The translations under genes and the position numbers were made by a program. 64,000 bases of DNA from Trichoderma breve (taxonomy: Eukaryota; Ascomycota; Sordariomycetes; Hypocreales; Hypocreaceae): the NCBI RefSeq assembly GCF_028502605.1, contig NC_079232.1, positions 1,488,001-1,552,000 on the forward strand, given 5' to 3'. Below the pieces are notes generated by a model, which saw only the letters and a program-made list of their open reading frames with translations, did not search any database and was not told the origin of the DNA. Shown here one piece after another: positions 22,401 to 32,117 of the stretch. Position 1 is the first letter of the stretch. Every line of letters starts with the position of its first letter.

Positions 22401-25400
22401 TTAAACCAACCCTGAATACCAACGCCGCCACGGATCATGGAATCCATCGTAATATTTCTTCGTAGTCTCTGCGTCCTCATAAATGGCGAGATGGTTGAGC
22501 ACCCTCCAGTCAAATACGCTTATCCACTCCCGTCTCTCTTCTGGGATATTTTCACGGATGTCCTCTAGTTTAGACAGCAGCGCCTTCGTCTCTTGTTCCT
22601 TCTCTACCGTATCAACAAACAGAATCTTGTTACGACCTGTTTGGCTGTCTAGTGGCTGAGAACTATCGATTGTATCATCTCTGATCCAGGTTTCGGCATC
22701 TCGGATAATGTTTGATAATCCGTGTTCTCGAAACAACGGTTCAACCCCATCGATTTTTCGAAAATAGGACGGTAGCAGAACAAGTCGATTTACTAGTTGG
22801 CATTCAAGACCGGCATATTGACAGATGGTCTTAGTTTGGCCAGGGCTTTGCTCTGAAGGTCTCCGTTCCTGTCCAACATCGCAACTGTGCTGTTCATGGC
22901 TGCTGCGGACAGGGGTTAGTGGCTGGGTTGCGTCATCACTGTCAGTCTCATCCTCATCATCGCTATCAGGTATGACGATGGCGCTATCATTCAACGGCAA
23001 ATGGGAAGATGACAGCTCCGCTGATTGCATCGCAGTGTGCTCCTGTCTGCCAGTGTCCGTCTCTTTTGCTTGAGGCTGCTTAAAGTGAGGGGAGGCGTTC
23101 AAATCTTCGTTGTCAGATTGGCAGACAGTCAAAGGGAACTCCGATTTCTGGGGCTTCTGTGTAGAGTTGCCATCTATCTCTCCCAGTGGACGTCGTATGG
23201 GGGATTCGGATACAGGTTTGCGATCTGGAACTGTTGATTCGGGCTCATCATCTCTAGAAGATTGACGGCGTTTCTTTGGTGGAGAAAACAAGGCCGATGC
23301 AAAAGTAATGCGCTTCCTTTTATGATCAAGGTTGGGGGTTGTTTTCGATAGATGTGTTGTGGGAGATGGCTGTGATGCAGCAAGTCTGTGGGACTCGGAT
23401 ACCGGGGCACCCAGCAACTCAAGGGATCGTTCTAGAGAGCTCCCAGTAACATGTCTGGCCAGAGGCAGAGAGCCTGAGGAATTGTGAGAGGCTCGTCGCG
23501 GTGATGGTGTTGGCATCGTTGTTGCTGTCAACTGCGTAGCGGCGTCAACAGCCACTCCTCTTGGATCGGCTTGCTCTAATTTTGCGATCCATGAAAGATT
23601 GTCCTGACTATCTTCTAGTTCATGCGCTGATGTGGCGCGCTCTGCAATTTCTTGTAGCTCAGTAAATGAGAGCACATCGGAGAAATCTCGATCGAAATGG
23701 ATCTTTGCAACGGACGGGAATCGCAAGCTCCACCAGTTTGTGTCGCCTGCTTTGTCAAAGCTGAAGCATCTCATGTCGAAAACGGGAGGATTTGTAAATG
23801 CCACAGTCATCGGCGTCGGCTGAGCCCCGGCAGCAGCTTTCAGTTTAGTTTCGACGTTTTCTCCAACTGGTACCGGCTTTGGATTCGTGAACGATGAGAA
23901 TGACTTGAGCATAGCCTCATTTAGCTCAACAACGTTGACAACAGTAAACTCTGGCCTCGCATTCCATCTTTTGACTTCCTCTCTGTTGTCAATGCAGCCA
24001 ACATAGAAATGAGTCCACTTGAGGTTCTCAATATTGTAGGACCTCGCTTTGGCGGCATTGAATCCAGCACCAACCACAGCGAAATCGCCAACCTCTCCAA
24101 AGCGGCCGATGTAGTCTTTCTTGAGCTTAATGCAGTGGTTTGTAAACGGTGTTCCATCGCTCGAAAAGTTGAAATAAGGCTGGTCTGATTTTAATACCAA
24201 TCCCTCGCCCCTCTCTGTAATGACTTTGGCGAATGCATTCCGCAGCGCCGAGACCGCCATGGGATGACTAGTGTTGATAATTTGCCTTTGTATGAGTTCC
24301 GCTTGTCCCTTATCACAACGAACTAGTTTCTCGAGTAGCTTGAATCTTTCTGAGTGCCGAACATTTAACAAAGACTGGCCATCGAGAAGCAAAATATCGT
24401 AGTACACTATCATTAAGTGCTCATGAGGCCTCGGGCTGGTCAAGTTAGGATGCTATATCTTATCATCGCAAGCAGGGGCTTGCTTACGGTGAGTCCTGGC
24501 CTGTGTTCATAAATCGACCACGACGGGCGACGTGCTTTCGAATATGATGAAAGGGTAGGATTTTCTTTTGCTATATGTAGGAGTCAGCTAATGCAAATTC
24601 ATACTCTCGTTATAGACGGCGGCCTACCGATTCGCTGAAAACAGCCAATTCTCCTTCCAGGATGCACTCAGTTTTGATATTGCATCCAGCCTTTCCTATT
24701 CCCAATGAACCAATGATGATCCTTTCCCAATCGTTAGCTTTTTTCGATTTGACAGCACATTTCTTTCATGAGTAATTACCCGATTAATCGCTCTCTATCT
24801 TCGGTGCTGTCTTTTCCACTCTTGGAAAAGATTTGAATGCCGCGCCTACCCTTGCTAACATCAACGTGGATCTGGCAGTATTCTCCATCCACTTTTGCTT
24901 CGACGCTCATTACACCACCCTTGCACATGTTGATGCAATGCTTCATGCTTCGAGCTTTAAACCATTGTTGCCTCCCAACTTTGACGGATAGTTGTGGTTT
25001 GATTGACGATAATCGCTCCCGCTCAATGCATGATTTATCAGGGTATAGAGAGCGCGTTTCTCTCCTCAGCCGTTGCATGGTCTCGATGGCGATTGTAAAG
25101 TCTTCACGAATTTTCAAAATTGATGGCAGAAGAGGATCGCACAAGCGATAAACTTCATATGCATCAAACACCAGTGGTTGAAAGTCTTTCAGAACCAACC
25201 GTGTGAACCATTTCGCTTCTTTCGCAGTCAGTCGTCTATAGACGGCTTCCAAGCCACTCCGAGCCGGCGGTTTGGCAATGGTTGCCTCTGAAACCCGTAT
25301 AGATGGCGAGCTCCATCTTACTTGGGCTGCAATGGAATGCAAAGCCTCGTCAATTTCTTCAGCAGTGACTTGAAGTCTCTCTGGAAGAGTTGGGTTCGGC

Positions 25401-25787
25401 TAGAGGCGAGTCAGATGCCACTCCATTTACGATGGTAGGAGTATAGCTTACAGTAACAGTCAAGATACGCTCTACACAATCGGCAAGATCCAATCCAAGA
25501 CCCGGTTGTTTATAAACCGAAAGTTCTTTGAGACGGGACGAACCAAGCATCAAGCCACGTCCGATGACGCGCTCAAGGCTGTTTGCTTGTATGCAATACA
25601 CCCTGTCCGTCCTCTTTTCAGGGAGTAATGTGGACAGTAGAGCTGCAAGGTTTGTGTCTGGTGCATCGATAAGGTTGCGATGCTGAGAACACCATGCAAT
25701 AAGTGCCGAGGTGCTAGACTTTCGCGCTTTTGCTAGTACGTAGGATGCCTCCAACAGATCGCAGACGTGGGAAAAAGGGAAGGGCAT
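22401..25787 (-). CDS. Divergent ATP-dependent DNA ligase, LIG4-like, without BRCT repeats
   Basis: Five exons are 25787..25452, 25399..24780, 24721..24628, 24570..24488 and 24435..22401, giving 1055 aa. An N-terminal helical DNA-binding part precedes the nucleotidyltransferase core. The core has motif I EAKVDGEYCQIH with the adenylated lysine near residue 281, motif III IVYYDILLLDG, motif IV ERGEGLVLK near 455, and motif V KLKKDYI near 483. The C-terminal half is serine/proline-rich and acidic, with a basic PPKKRRQ nuclear signal, and ends in a tryptophan-rich segment (FHDPWRRWYSGLV). No BRCT repeats are visible, unlike true LIG4, and the length comes from a disordered region. Family knowledge places such proteins in a poorly studied Pezizomycotina ligase group; the pathway is unknown. 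One acceptor (24722) was chosen by frame. Confidence 0.82.
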
Positions 25788-28069
25788 TTCAGCTTGGTAT
25801 GACCGTACGACATTTCACAACATGTTTTGCTTTCCTGATGCACGGATATATAGACAGACAACTCAACGTAGGAGAGTCACCTAACTGCTCAGATCTCAGC
25901 TACTATGGTGCCCACGATCTGAGCAGTAGCTAGGTACCGGATAGTTTCTCGTGAGAACGTTGAACGAGATGGCGAGGCTGGATCGGCAAGGCTGTGAGAC
26001 AAGATTCATCAGCTCTGGAACTTATACGCCCCAGCTCAGTGAAGGGAGATGCCCTGTGATCATGCCCTGCAGATGGAAAGAAGCGCTTGTGGCAGCGCGA
26101 TAGGACATGAGCAGCCGGGCTGGCGGAAATGGGTGTGAAATCTCCACTCACATCAAAAACACAGCCAAAAGCTTGACATGGATCTCTGGGCACGCGACGC
26201 GAGATGGACGGGAAGTCACATGAACAGGCTGCACGTGCAACGGGCTGCAGCCCTCCGGAGAGCGGATGGTGGAGAAGGGCAGAAAGTTTGTCGGCCATGA
26301 ACGATACAAGTCACAAACTCAACTTCAAGTTAGTAGCAGAAGGGCATGATTATTGCAGGACACGCAAGGAAAGGCATGCGAAACACGGCCGCGCCGCTTG
26401 TCCAGGTGTCGAGATATTGCGCGGAAATTTGAGGTCGGTTCGGTTCTGGCGAGCACAGTACCAATGTACAAGGCCAACAAATATGCGGCCACTGGGCGGC
26501 GCAGGCAGGATGTCGGTACTCGTAAGAGGCCGAGTGCTTGTATGAGTACTGAGTACGGCGCCAACAGCACGTACCACATCTGCAGCGCCAGGCGGCAACG
26601 ACCAGCGCTAGCCGTAGAGCCGGTACGCGATCGCTGGTACTGCTACTTCCATGGATCCATGGATGTTTGTTGTGCCCCAGCCATCAGCTGCTGTCATTGA
26701 AAGCATGGAAGCTTCGAAGTTAAGGCATTGAAAGCTGTAAGCCGCCAGCCCCCAACAAGCTCAGTGAGCATAATTGTGAGATATTGCCCGCTAGCTAGAC
26801 TAGCACGTAGTGGTACAAGCACCCAGTGTAGGATGTACGTAGCTGCACCCCCACTCGCTCTCCGCCGAGCCCCTGAAGAGCGACCAAGCGATCCACTGGA
26901 GATGCGCAGCTGTTTGGGCGGGTTTGGCGGCTTCGGGTTCCAGCGTGCAAGTCAGTTGACTGCCTCCGCAAGGGAGCCCAAGAGGCAAACGCATGTCTGA
27001 CCTCGTACGAGCAACAAGTGGTTATAACTGCGTCATGCTCGTTGAAACGGAGGTCACGGTTGATACATATACATCTGACTGCCTGGTGCTAAGCTGTTTT
27101 ACAACTTTTTCCGCCTGTACAACCTCGCCTGTTATTGGTATCATCACCGGTACGACGAAGCTCAACAACATCAATAATAGCACATACGAACTCAACTCTG
27201 CTGCTTCAGGCATCACCCACTCACTGCCAGCACACCACACACACACCACTCACTCGCGCCCACTTACCCAACGAGTGCTGTACACTGAGTGGTCGGTTTC
27301 GATTTGAGACAAAATTGACATTCTCTATTCCCCCTCTTGAAGCGAAGAGGGGACCAGCGGATCTCAGCGTCAACAAAACAGCAAGGGAAAACGAAGCCCG
27401 CCCCCTCTTTCGGGCCTCCATCCAAACCTTTTTTGCCGGGCTGTTTGTTGTTGTTGCTCAGTTCTCGTCGGGCTGCATCTGCATCTCCATCCCCATCTGC
27501 ATATAACATCGCCCACCGCCTCATTTGCTGGTACCGGGACTAGAACCACAAGCACGCCAGCCTAGCTCCAGAACATTCGCCTCTGTTGACAAAAGGCTCG
27601 TCGCCCCCTGTCGTGTCCCCGGGCAACTTCTGGGTAAGGCGACCCCGGCCGCGCTCCCTCTGTCCAATAACCGCCCTGCGCTGAAACGAAACGGAGTCGT
27701 CGCATCTGCCCCAAGGACTGCACAAGCCTGGCCTGGGCTCCGCAGCCGGTGCTATTATGAGAGCGGGAGCGTCCGATTTTCCTTCTCCTTATCAGCATCG
27801 GCTGTCCCATGAGCGGCCTGCACTTTGGAATTTGCATCGTCGACAGCAGTGCTCGCCCTCTCCTCGATGACTACGAGCTGCTAAGCCAGGACCACCAAAG
27901 AGCGCTCCTTGTTCGAGTAGCAGTCGTCTCCGTTCACTTTCGGCGCCTCAGGGCCCCAGCCACTCATTTGCACTCTGAAAAACGCCGTCCAGTTGACGGC
28001 AGCCACTCTCTATCACCTGTAATCGTCCTGTCTTTACGAGCCCGCATCAATCTACCGAGATACCTGGAT
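25788..28069. promoter_or_regulatory. 2.3-kb divergent spacer, DNA ligase / DUF4048-like gene
   Basis: No gene is supported. Near the ligase start lies a 12-bp inverted repeat (annotated separately). CCATGGATCCATGG at 26649-26662 is a perfect 14-bp palindrome. From about 27150 the sequence becomes pyrimidine-rich and resembles a long leader of the downstream gene. The frame upstream of that gene's chosen ATG stays open to 27809, so a longer N-terminus is possible. Confidence 0.45.
25884..25927. repeat. 12-bp inverted repeat upstream of the ligase gene
   Basis: ACTGCTCAGATC at 25884-25895 is repeated inverted as GATCTGAGCAGT at 25916-25927, with a 20-nt spacer. It lies about 100 bp upstream of the ligase ATG. 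It could be an operator-like site for a dimeric regulator or a chance hairpin. Confidence 0.6.
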
Positions 28070-29677
28070 ATGGCCTCGCAGCAACAAGAGATTCGTCTTC
28101 GCTCGTCGGCGGCGGGAAGCCCTGTGACCGATACCAGCAGCATCGCCAGGACCGCCACCTTCGCTTCCTCCTCCTCCTCTTCCCCTGGAATCTCACGATC
28201 GCACAGTGCGTCTAGTACCTCATCCACCTTTGACGACTCTCAAGCGATGCCTCCACCGCCTCTTCCCCGGAGCGACTCCTTCACTCGAGGCCGTTCACGT
28301 GCATCCCCTTCCGTCTCGCGGCACAAGAACCGCCTCTCGCTTACCCTTCCCGTTGCCATGTCGTTTGACGGCCCGAGGCTGGCCGACTCGCCGGCGATCT
28401 TGTCCGCGTCAGCCATGATGGTCTCGTCGGTTCCTCAAACGCCATTGGAGACTCCTGCTTCTGTTGCTACCTCTCCATCGAATGCAAACGAGTTCATAAT
28501 CGCAATTGCGGCGCAGGAGCGGAGAGTCTTGGAGCTCAAAGAGGAACTTGCACAGGCCGAGACGGAATTGGCACGGCTAAAGAAGCAATGGGCATCGGAA
28601 GAAGTCTACCGCAAACGAAGCAACAGCCACAGAACCGATCCCTTTGGAATCTCACAGGCTAGCATCGATGATGATGCTTTGGTGGCATCACGGCGCAGCG
28701 TCGAATTGGATCGTCGGAAGCACATTCTCCAAGGCCAAACCACTCCTGCTCAGGCCCGCCGCAAGGTTATTCGTGGCGGACATGCCCGCACTCTATCCCT
28801 TCTCTCTCCCGTACGGACAGAGAGCGTATTCTCCCTCAATGAAGTTACACAAGCAGATCCAATCGCCCTCCCATCGGTAGAACAGAGAATGGCCCAGCTC
28901 ACCGACCCGACCCTGGCAAAGCGATCATCCTGGCAACCCCGGTCCCAGCAGCAAAGCATGGCGTCTGTCGTCGGCGTCGCATCCGTTGTCGAAGACTTTA
29001 AGCTAGGATTCCGAGCCTTCGTAGAGGACATTCGCCAGATTACCGTCGGAGATGAACCGGTTACCGGCCAGCCGCAGAGACCAATATCGACCTCCATCGC
29101 CAATGCTCGTGAGCAAGATACGAGTAAGCCGAACCATGCCACCACCCACACTAGGACCAGCAGTAATGAAGGTTCCAGTACGGCCGCGTCGACCACATCC
29201 CAAGCTAACAGAACCCCCGAGCTGAAGCCAAAGAACGGGACTGGGAAAGGGAACAACAAATTCTCCTGGACACCGCTTGGTTTCGACTCTGTTGACGATA
29301 CTGACTGGTCCAACTGGGATTCCCCCGTCTCCACCAAGTCTGCCCGCTGGAGTGGTTCTACCATTAATAGCAGTGGCATTGATGACATTCCCGAGAAGGA
29401 GGATGAAGAAGATACCAAGCCGTAAGGATTATGTCTTGTTTCATGAAGCTGTCTGTGCATGAGTGGAGCGACTGATACTCAAACCTGCGATCTTTTTAGG
29501 GCGAGGAAAGCCGATGCATCACTTCTTTCTCCGACGCTTGAGGACCTATTTCCTAGCGTTGTTCATCATCTATCCCCGAGCAACCTCAAGAGGACGGCCA
29601 ACAATCTGATGGACGAATGGGAAAAGTCACTGGTGGCTCCCCAGCCCCGAAACAACAAGGAAACTGCCACCGCATAG
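28070..29677 (+). CDS. DUF4048-like disordered coiled-coil protein, function unknown
   Basis: Two exons, 28070..29421 and 29500..29677 (78-nt intron, GTAAGG..TTTTTAG), give 509 aa. The N-terminal 130 residues are serine-rich and disordered, then KNRLSLTLPVAM. A coiled coil of about 35 residues follows (IAIAAQERRVLELKEELAQA, ETELARLKKQWASEEV). The block ARRKVIRGGHARTLSLLSP and the helical VVEDFKLGFRAFVEDIRQIT come next. The C-terminal exon supplies LEDLFPSVVHHLSPSN and DEWEKSLVAP. This order resembles the fungal DUF4048 family as I remember it; the family name is not verified here and no function is known. The ATG at 28070 starts the conserved-looking MASQQQEIRLRSS. An ATG at 27809 in the same frame would add 87 residues of leader-like sequence. 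Confidence 0.72.
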
Positions 29678-30361
29678 AGCAGGCTCATGAGCGGCCTTGG
29701 TTATTTTCCTTTTATTTTATCTTATATAAGTAAACCCCGGCACCAAGCGAGTGCACGACGAACTCAACCAAAGACACATAAAGTTCGGATCGAGGAGATT
29801 CTTCAAAAACAACAATGAGAGCACGGCCATGAGCAGCCGCAGAGATATCTGGTACATCTTACGACAATAGTTTGGAATGATTTGGATGAAAGAACATCAA
29901 AGAGATGGTACCGCAAGATTAAGATTTTTATAGAGTTTGTATGGGAGCATGCCTGTTTGTCCTTGATGTTTTTTTTTTCTTGCCTTGGCTTTTGCTTATA
30001 GCTATCTTCTTCTACTACTACTTCTACGCAAAAGCTGGCTATCCGTTATATTGGATCAGGATTATCGGGATAACGATGGCAATGAAAACATGACGCATTA
30101 TGAGAGAGTAATTTGCAAAATAAAAAAAGAAAGAATTCCAAACAACATGTGCTCGTATTATTATCGCGTGTTCAGCAAGTATAACAAATCGAATGATATG
30201 TCTGCCTTGATTCCTTAGACGCATCCCATGAGGGCCGTGGAGAGCTACAGGAGTGTGTAACATGCTCTTCTATTCTGTTATATATAAAAGTAAAAATTGT
30301 ATATGAATATCCCTCCTCTTTCTTTTCATCTCTCCCCTTCCATCAACACAAATCATCACCA
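29678..30361. other. Convergent AT-rich spacer between the DUF4048-like gene and YIH1
   Basis: No gene is seen. The stretch is AT-rich with T runs (TTTTTTTTTCTTGCC near 29970) and TATATATAAAAGTAAAAATTG near 30280. These fit 3' ends of two converging transcripts. Confidence 0.6.
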
Positions 30362-31249
30362 TCACTTCCCCTTCTTCTTATCCTTCTCCTTCCCACCCCC
30401 ATCCCCCAACCCAGCCCTCACAAGCCCATCCCTCGCCACGCTATTAATCAAAGCAAACCTCCTCGGCCCAAGCTTCACGCCCCCATACCACCTCGTAACC
30501 ACAACCATCGCATCCCAAACCTCCATCAACTGCAGCAAATGCAACAATCTCCCACCAGCAGCATCTTCGCCGTCATCGTCGCAGTCGGAATAGCTCGTGC
30601 CTCCTGGTCCGCGTATCCTCCACGCCGTGATGTTGTGCGTCGCCGAGCGGATGCGCCGATCAGACCAGAGCAGGTGCTGCAGAAAGAGCTTCGCTTCTGC
30701 TGGTGACGTGACTTTTGCAACGTGAGCCACAAACGTCGATTTGTTCTCTACTACGACTTCTGATAGAGTCCATGGGGGAGGCGTCATGGTTGCGAAATCC
30801 GTCTGTTCGGCGTCCACTGCGCGCTCTCCCCGATCTGCATTCGCCCCTTCGGCATCGTCAGCGTCGTCCCCTTCTTGTTGCTGAAGCAACTCCTCCCTTT
30901 CCCTCTCCTCTTCCATCCTTCTCACAAATTCTTCCACTGCATCGAACAGACACACGCTTCCCGGCTGGAATACCGTCCCTAGGGCTTCCCTAAATACACC
31001 CAGGTCCCTTGCGCCCGCGCCTCTTCTCCCTCCGGAACTGTGCTGCGTGCCTAATACCGCCGGAGGCTCAGCTGGATATGTATGTGGAAACTGTAGCCGC
31101 AGTGAAGAGGCTTCATCGCCGGGCAGCTGTAATATATATGTTGTAGATGAGGATGCCGGGCTCTCATCTTGGTCTTCGGAGGGGACGAGACAGCCCTCGC
31201 CGTAGATTGAGTTGAGAGCTTCTACCTCATCACGGAGGTCTTCGGACAT
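30362..31249 (-). CDS. YIH1: Yih1/IMPACT homologue, regulator of Gcn2 kinase activation
   Basis: A single uninterrupted frame of 295 aa starts at the ATG at 31249. An RWD domain occupies about residues 1-115 (DEVEALNSIYGEGC, LQFPHTYPAEPPAVLG, VFQPGSVCLFDAVEEF). An acidic charged linker follows, then the IMPACT/UPF0029 domain from about 165 (KSTFVAHVAKVTSPAEAK, RSATHNITAWRI, VVVTRWYGGVKLGPRRFALI). Family knowledge: Yih1 competes with Gcn2 for Gcn1 and dampens the amino-acid starvation response, and also binds actin. The C-terminus ends in a lysine-rich tail (KEKDKKKGK). The linker between domains is longer than in yeast, and the IMPACT core carries an acidic insert (DCDDDGEDAAGG). Confidence 0.92.
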   Translation of the reverse strand: MSEDLRDEVEALNSIYGEGCLVPSEDQDESPASSSTTYILQLPGDEASSLRLQFPHTYPAEPPAVLGTQHSSGGRRGAGARDLGVFREALGTVFQPGSVCLFDAVEEFVRRMEEEREREELLQQQEGDDADDAEGANADRGERAVDAEQTDFATMTPPPWTLSEVVVENKSTFVAHVAKVTSPAEAKLFLQHLLWSDRRIRSATHNITAWRIRGPGGTSYSDCDDDGEDAAGGRLLHLLQLMEVWDAMVVVTRWYGGVKLGPRRFALINSVARDGLVRAGLGDGGGKEKDKKKGK

Positions 31250-32117
31250 TATTTCAGGAAAGGGAAAAGCAGTATTAAGTGATATTTTATGCTCTATTCT
31301 TCAGGCCAGTCACTCTCCCTCAAGAGGATATGAGTTGATATTCGTCCAATTAGCTGCTGGTTTGATGTATGATTTTCGCACAGTGCTGTCGCTAAACTTT
31401 ACACATCAGTCGCACTGTATCCGTGAAGAGGTCACAGAGCTGATTCATTTATTGGTGGGAAATGCTAGCCATCACCCCAAATCTGCTATCCAGCATCCCA
31501 TGTCACAAATCTTTAACTATAGAAGTGATAGGTGGGTAAAAGGTAATACCAGAAACTACGTATAGAGAAATATAGCTATAGTAGCAGATACTAGAAACAT
31601 GTAGCAATAGTAGCAGATACTAGAAATGAATAGCTATAGTAGCATATACTAGAAACATATAGCTATAGAAGCAGATACTGCTAAATAGGTTGGAATATCA
31701 ATCATAGCAGAAAGTAGTGATAGTAGCAGATACTTAAAGAACCGCTTAATAGGTACTGTGGCTATTTTGGAAGTGAGGAAATAAAAGGCTTCCCTCTACA
31801 TTCTGTTCTGGCCCATGAACCTCATGCAATGGCTGGGGTGCTGGAGAACAGAGTTGGGATGCTGCTAATATTTCCCCATGCTGATGGGCATTTTAACGAA
31901 GCCATAGGGCAAAACGGTGCTTGAATTAAACGAAAAGTAATATTGACATTGAGCTGGTACAATATTAAGCGGCGTCTCAAAGTCTCTTGGCCGTCTTCTA
32001 CCATCCTCATTCCTGAGTTACCACATTGCTCCAAGGTCTCAGCACTGCAACGTACATATACATGCGCGCAACCACATCTACAAACAATTGTAAGAAATAA
32101 AAAACAGTAGTGCCTTT
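31250..32117. other. YIH1 promoter and VMA1 3' flank with a minisatellite
   Basis: Both neighbours are on the minus strand, so this spacer holds the YIH1 promoter and the VMA1 3'UTR. It carries the 29-bp minisatellite at 31573-31688 and the string TATCCAGCATCCCATGT at 31487-31503, which also occurs at 12758. No gene is seen; the long frame running into it from VMA1 is read-through past the last VMA1 intron. Confidence 0.6.
31573..31739 (+). repeat. 29-bp tandem minisatellite
   Basis: Four consecutive 29-bp units start at 31573, 31602, 31631 and 31660. The first unit begins TAGCTATAGTAGCAGATACT and ends AGAAACATG. Unit 2 has TAGCAATAG, unit 3 has GCATATACT, and unit 4 degenerates after GCAGATACT. 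A fifth, separate relative (TAGTGATAGTAGCAGATACT) lies at 31715-31734. Divergence increases toward the right edge. Confidence 0.88.

Noticed and set aside
26649..26662. CCATGGATCCATGG palindrome
   Set aside because: A 14-bp palindrome made of restriction-site-like words is plausible by chance in 64 kb and has no second copy nearby.
27809..28069. Upstream in-frame ATG for the DUF4048-like protein
   Set aside because: The 87 added residues look like leader sequence. MASQQQEIRLRSS at 28070 is a better start. Left open as a possibility in the spacer entry.
31822..32117. C-terminal extension of VMA1 read straight through to 31822
   Set aside because: Splicing at 32241/32175 restores the conserved ending [18 protein letters not shown]. 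The read-through tail is unlike the family.
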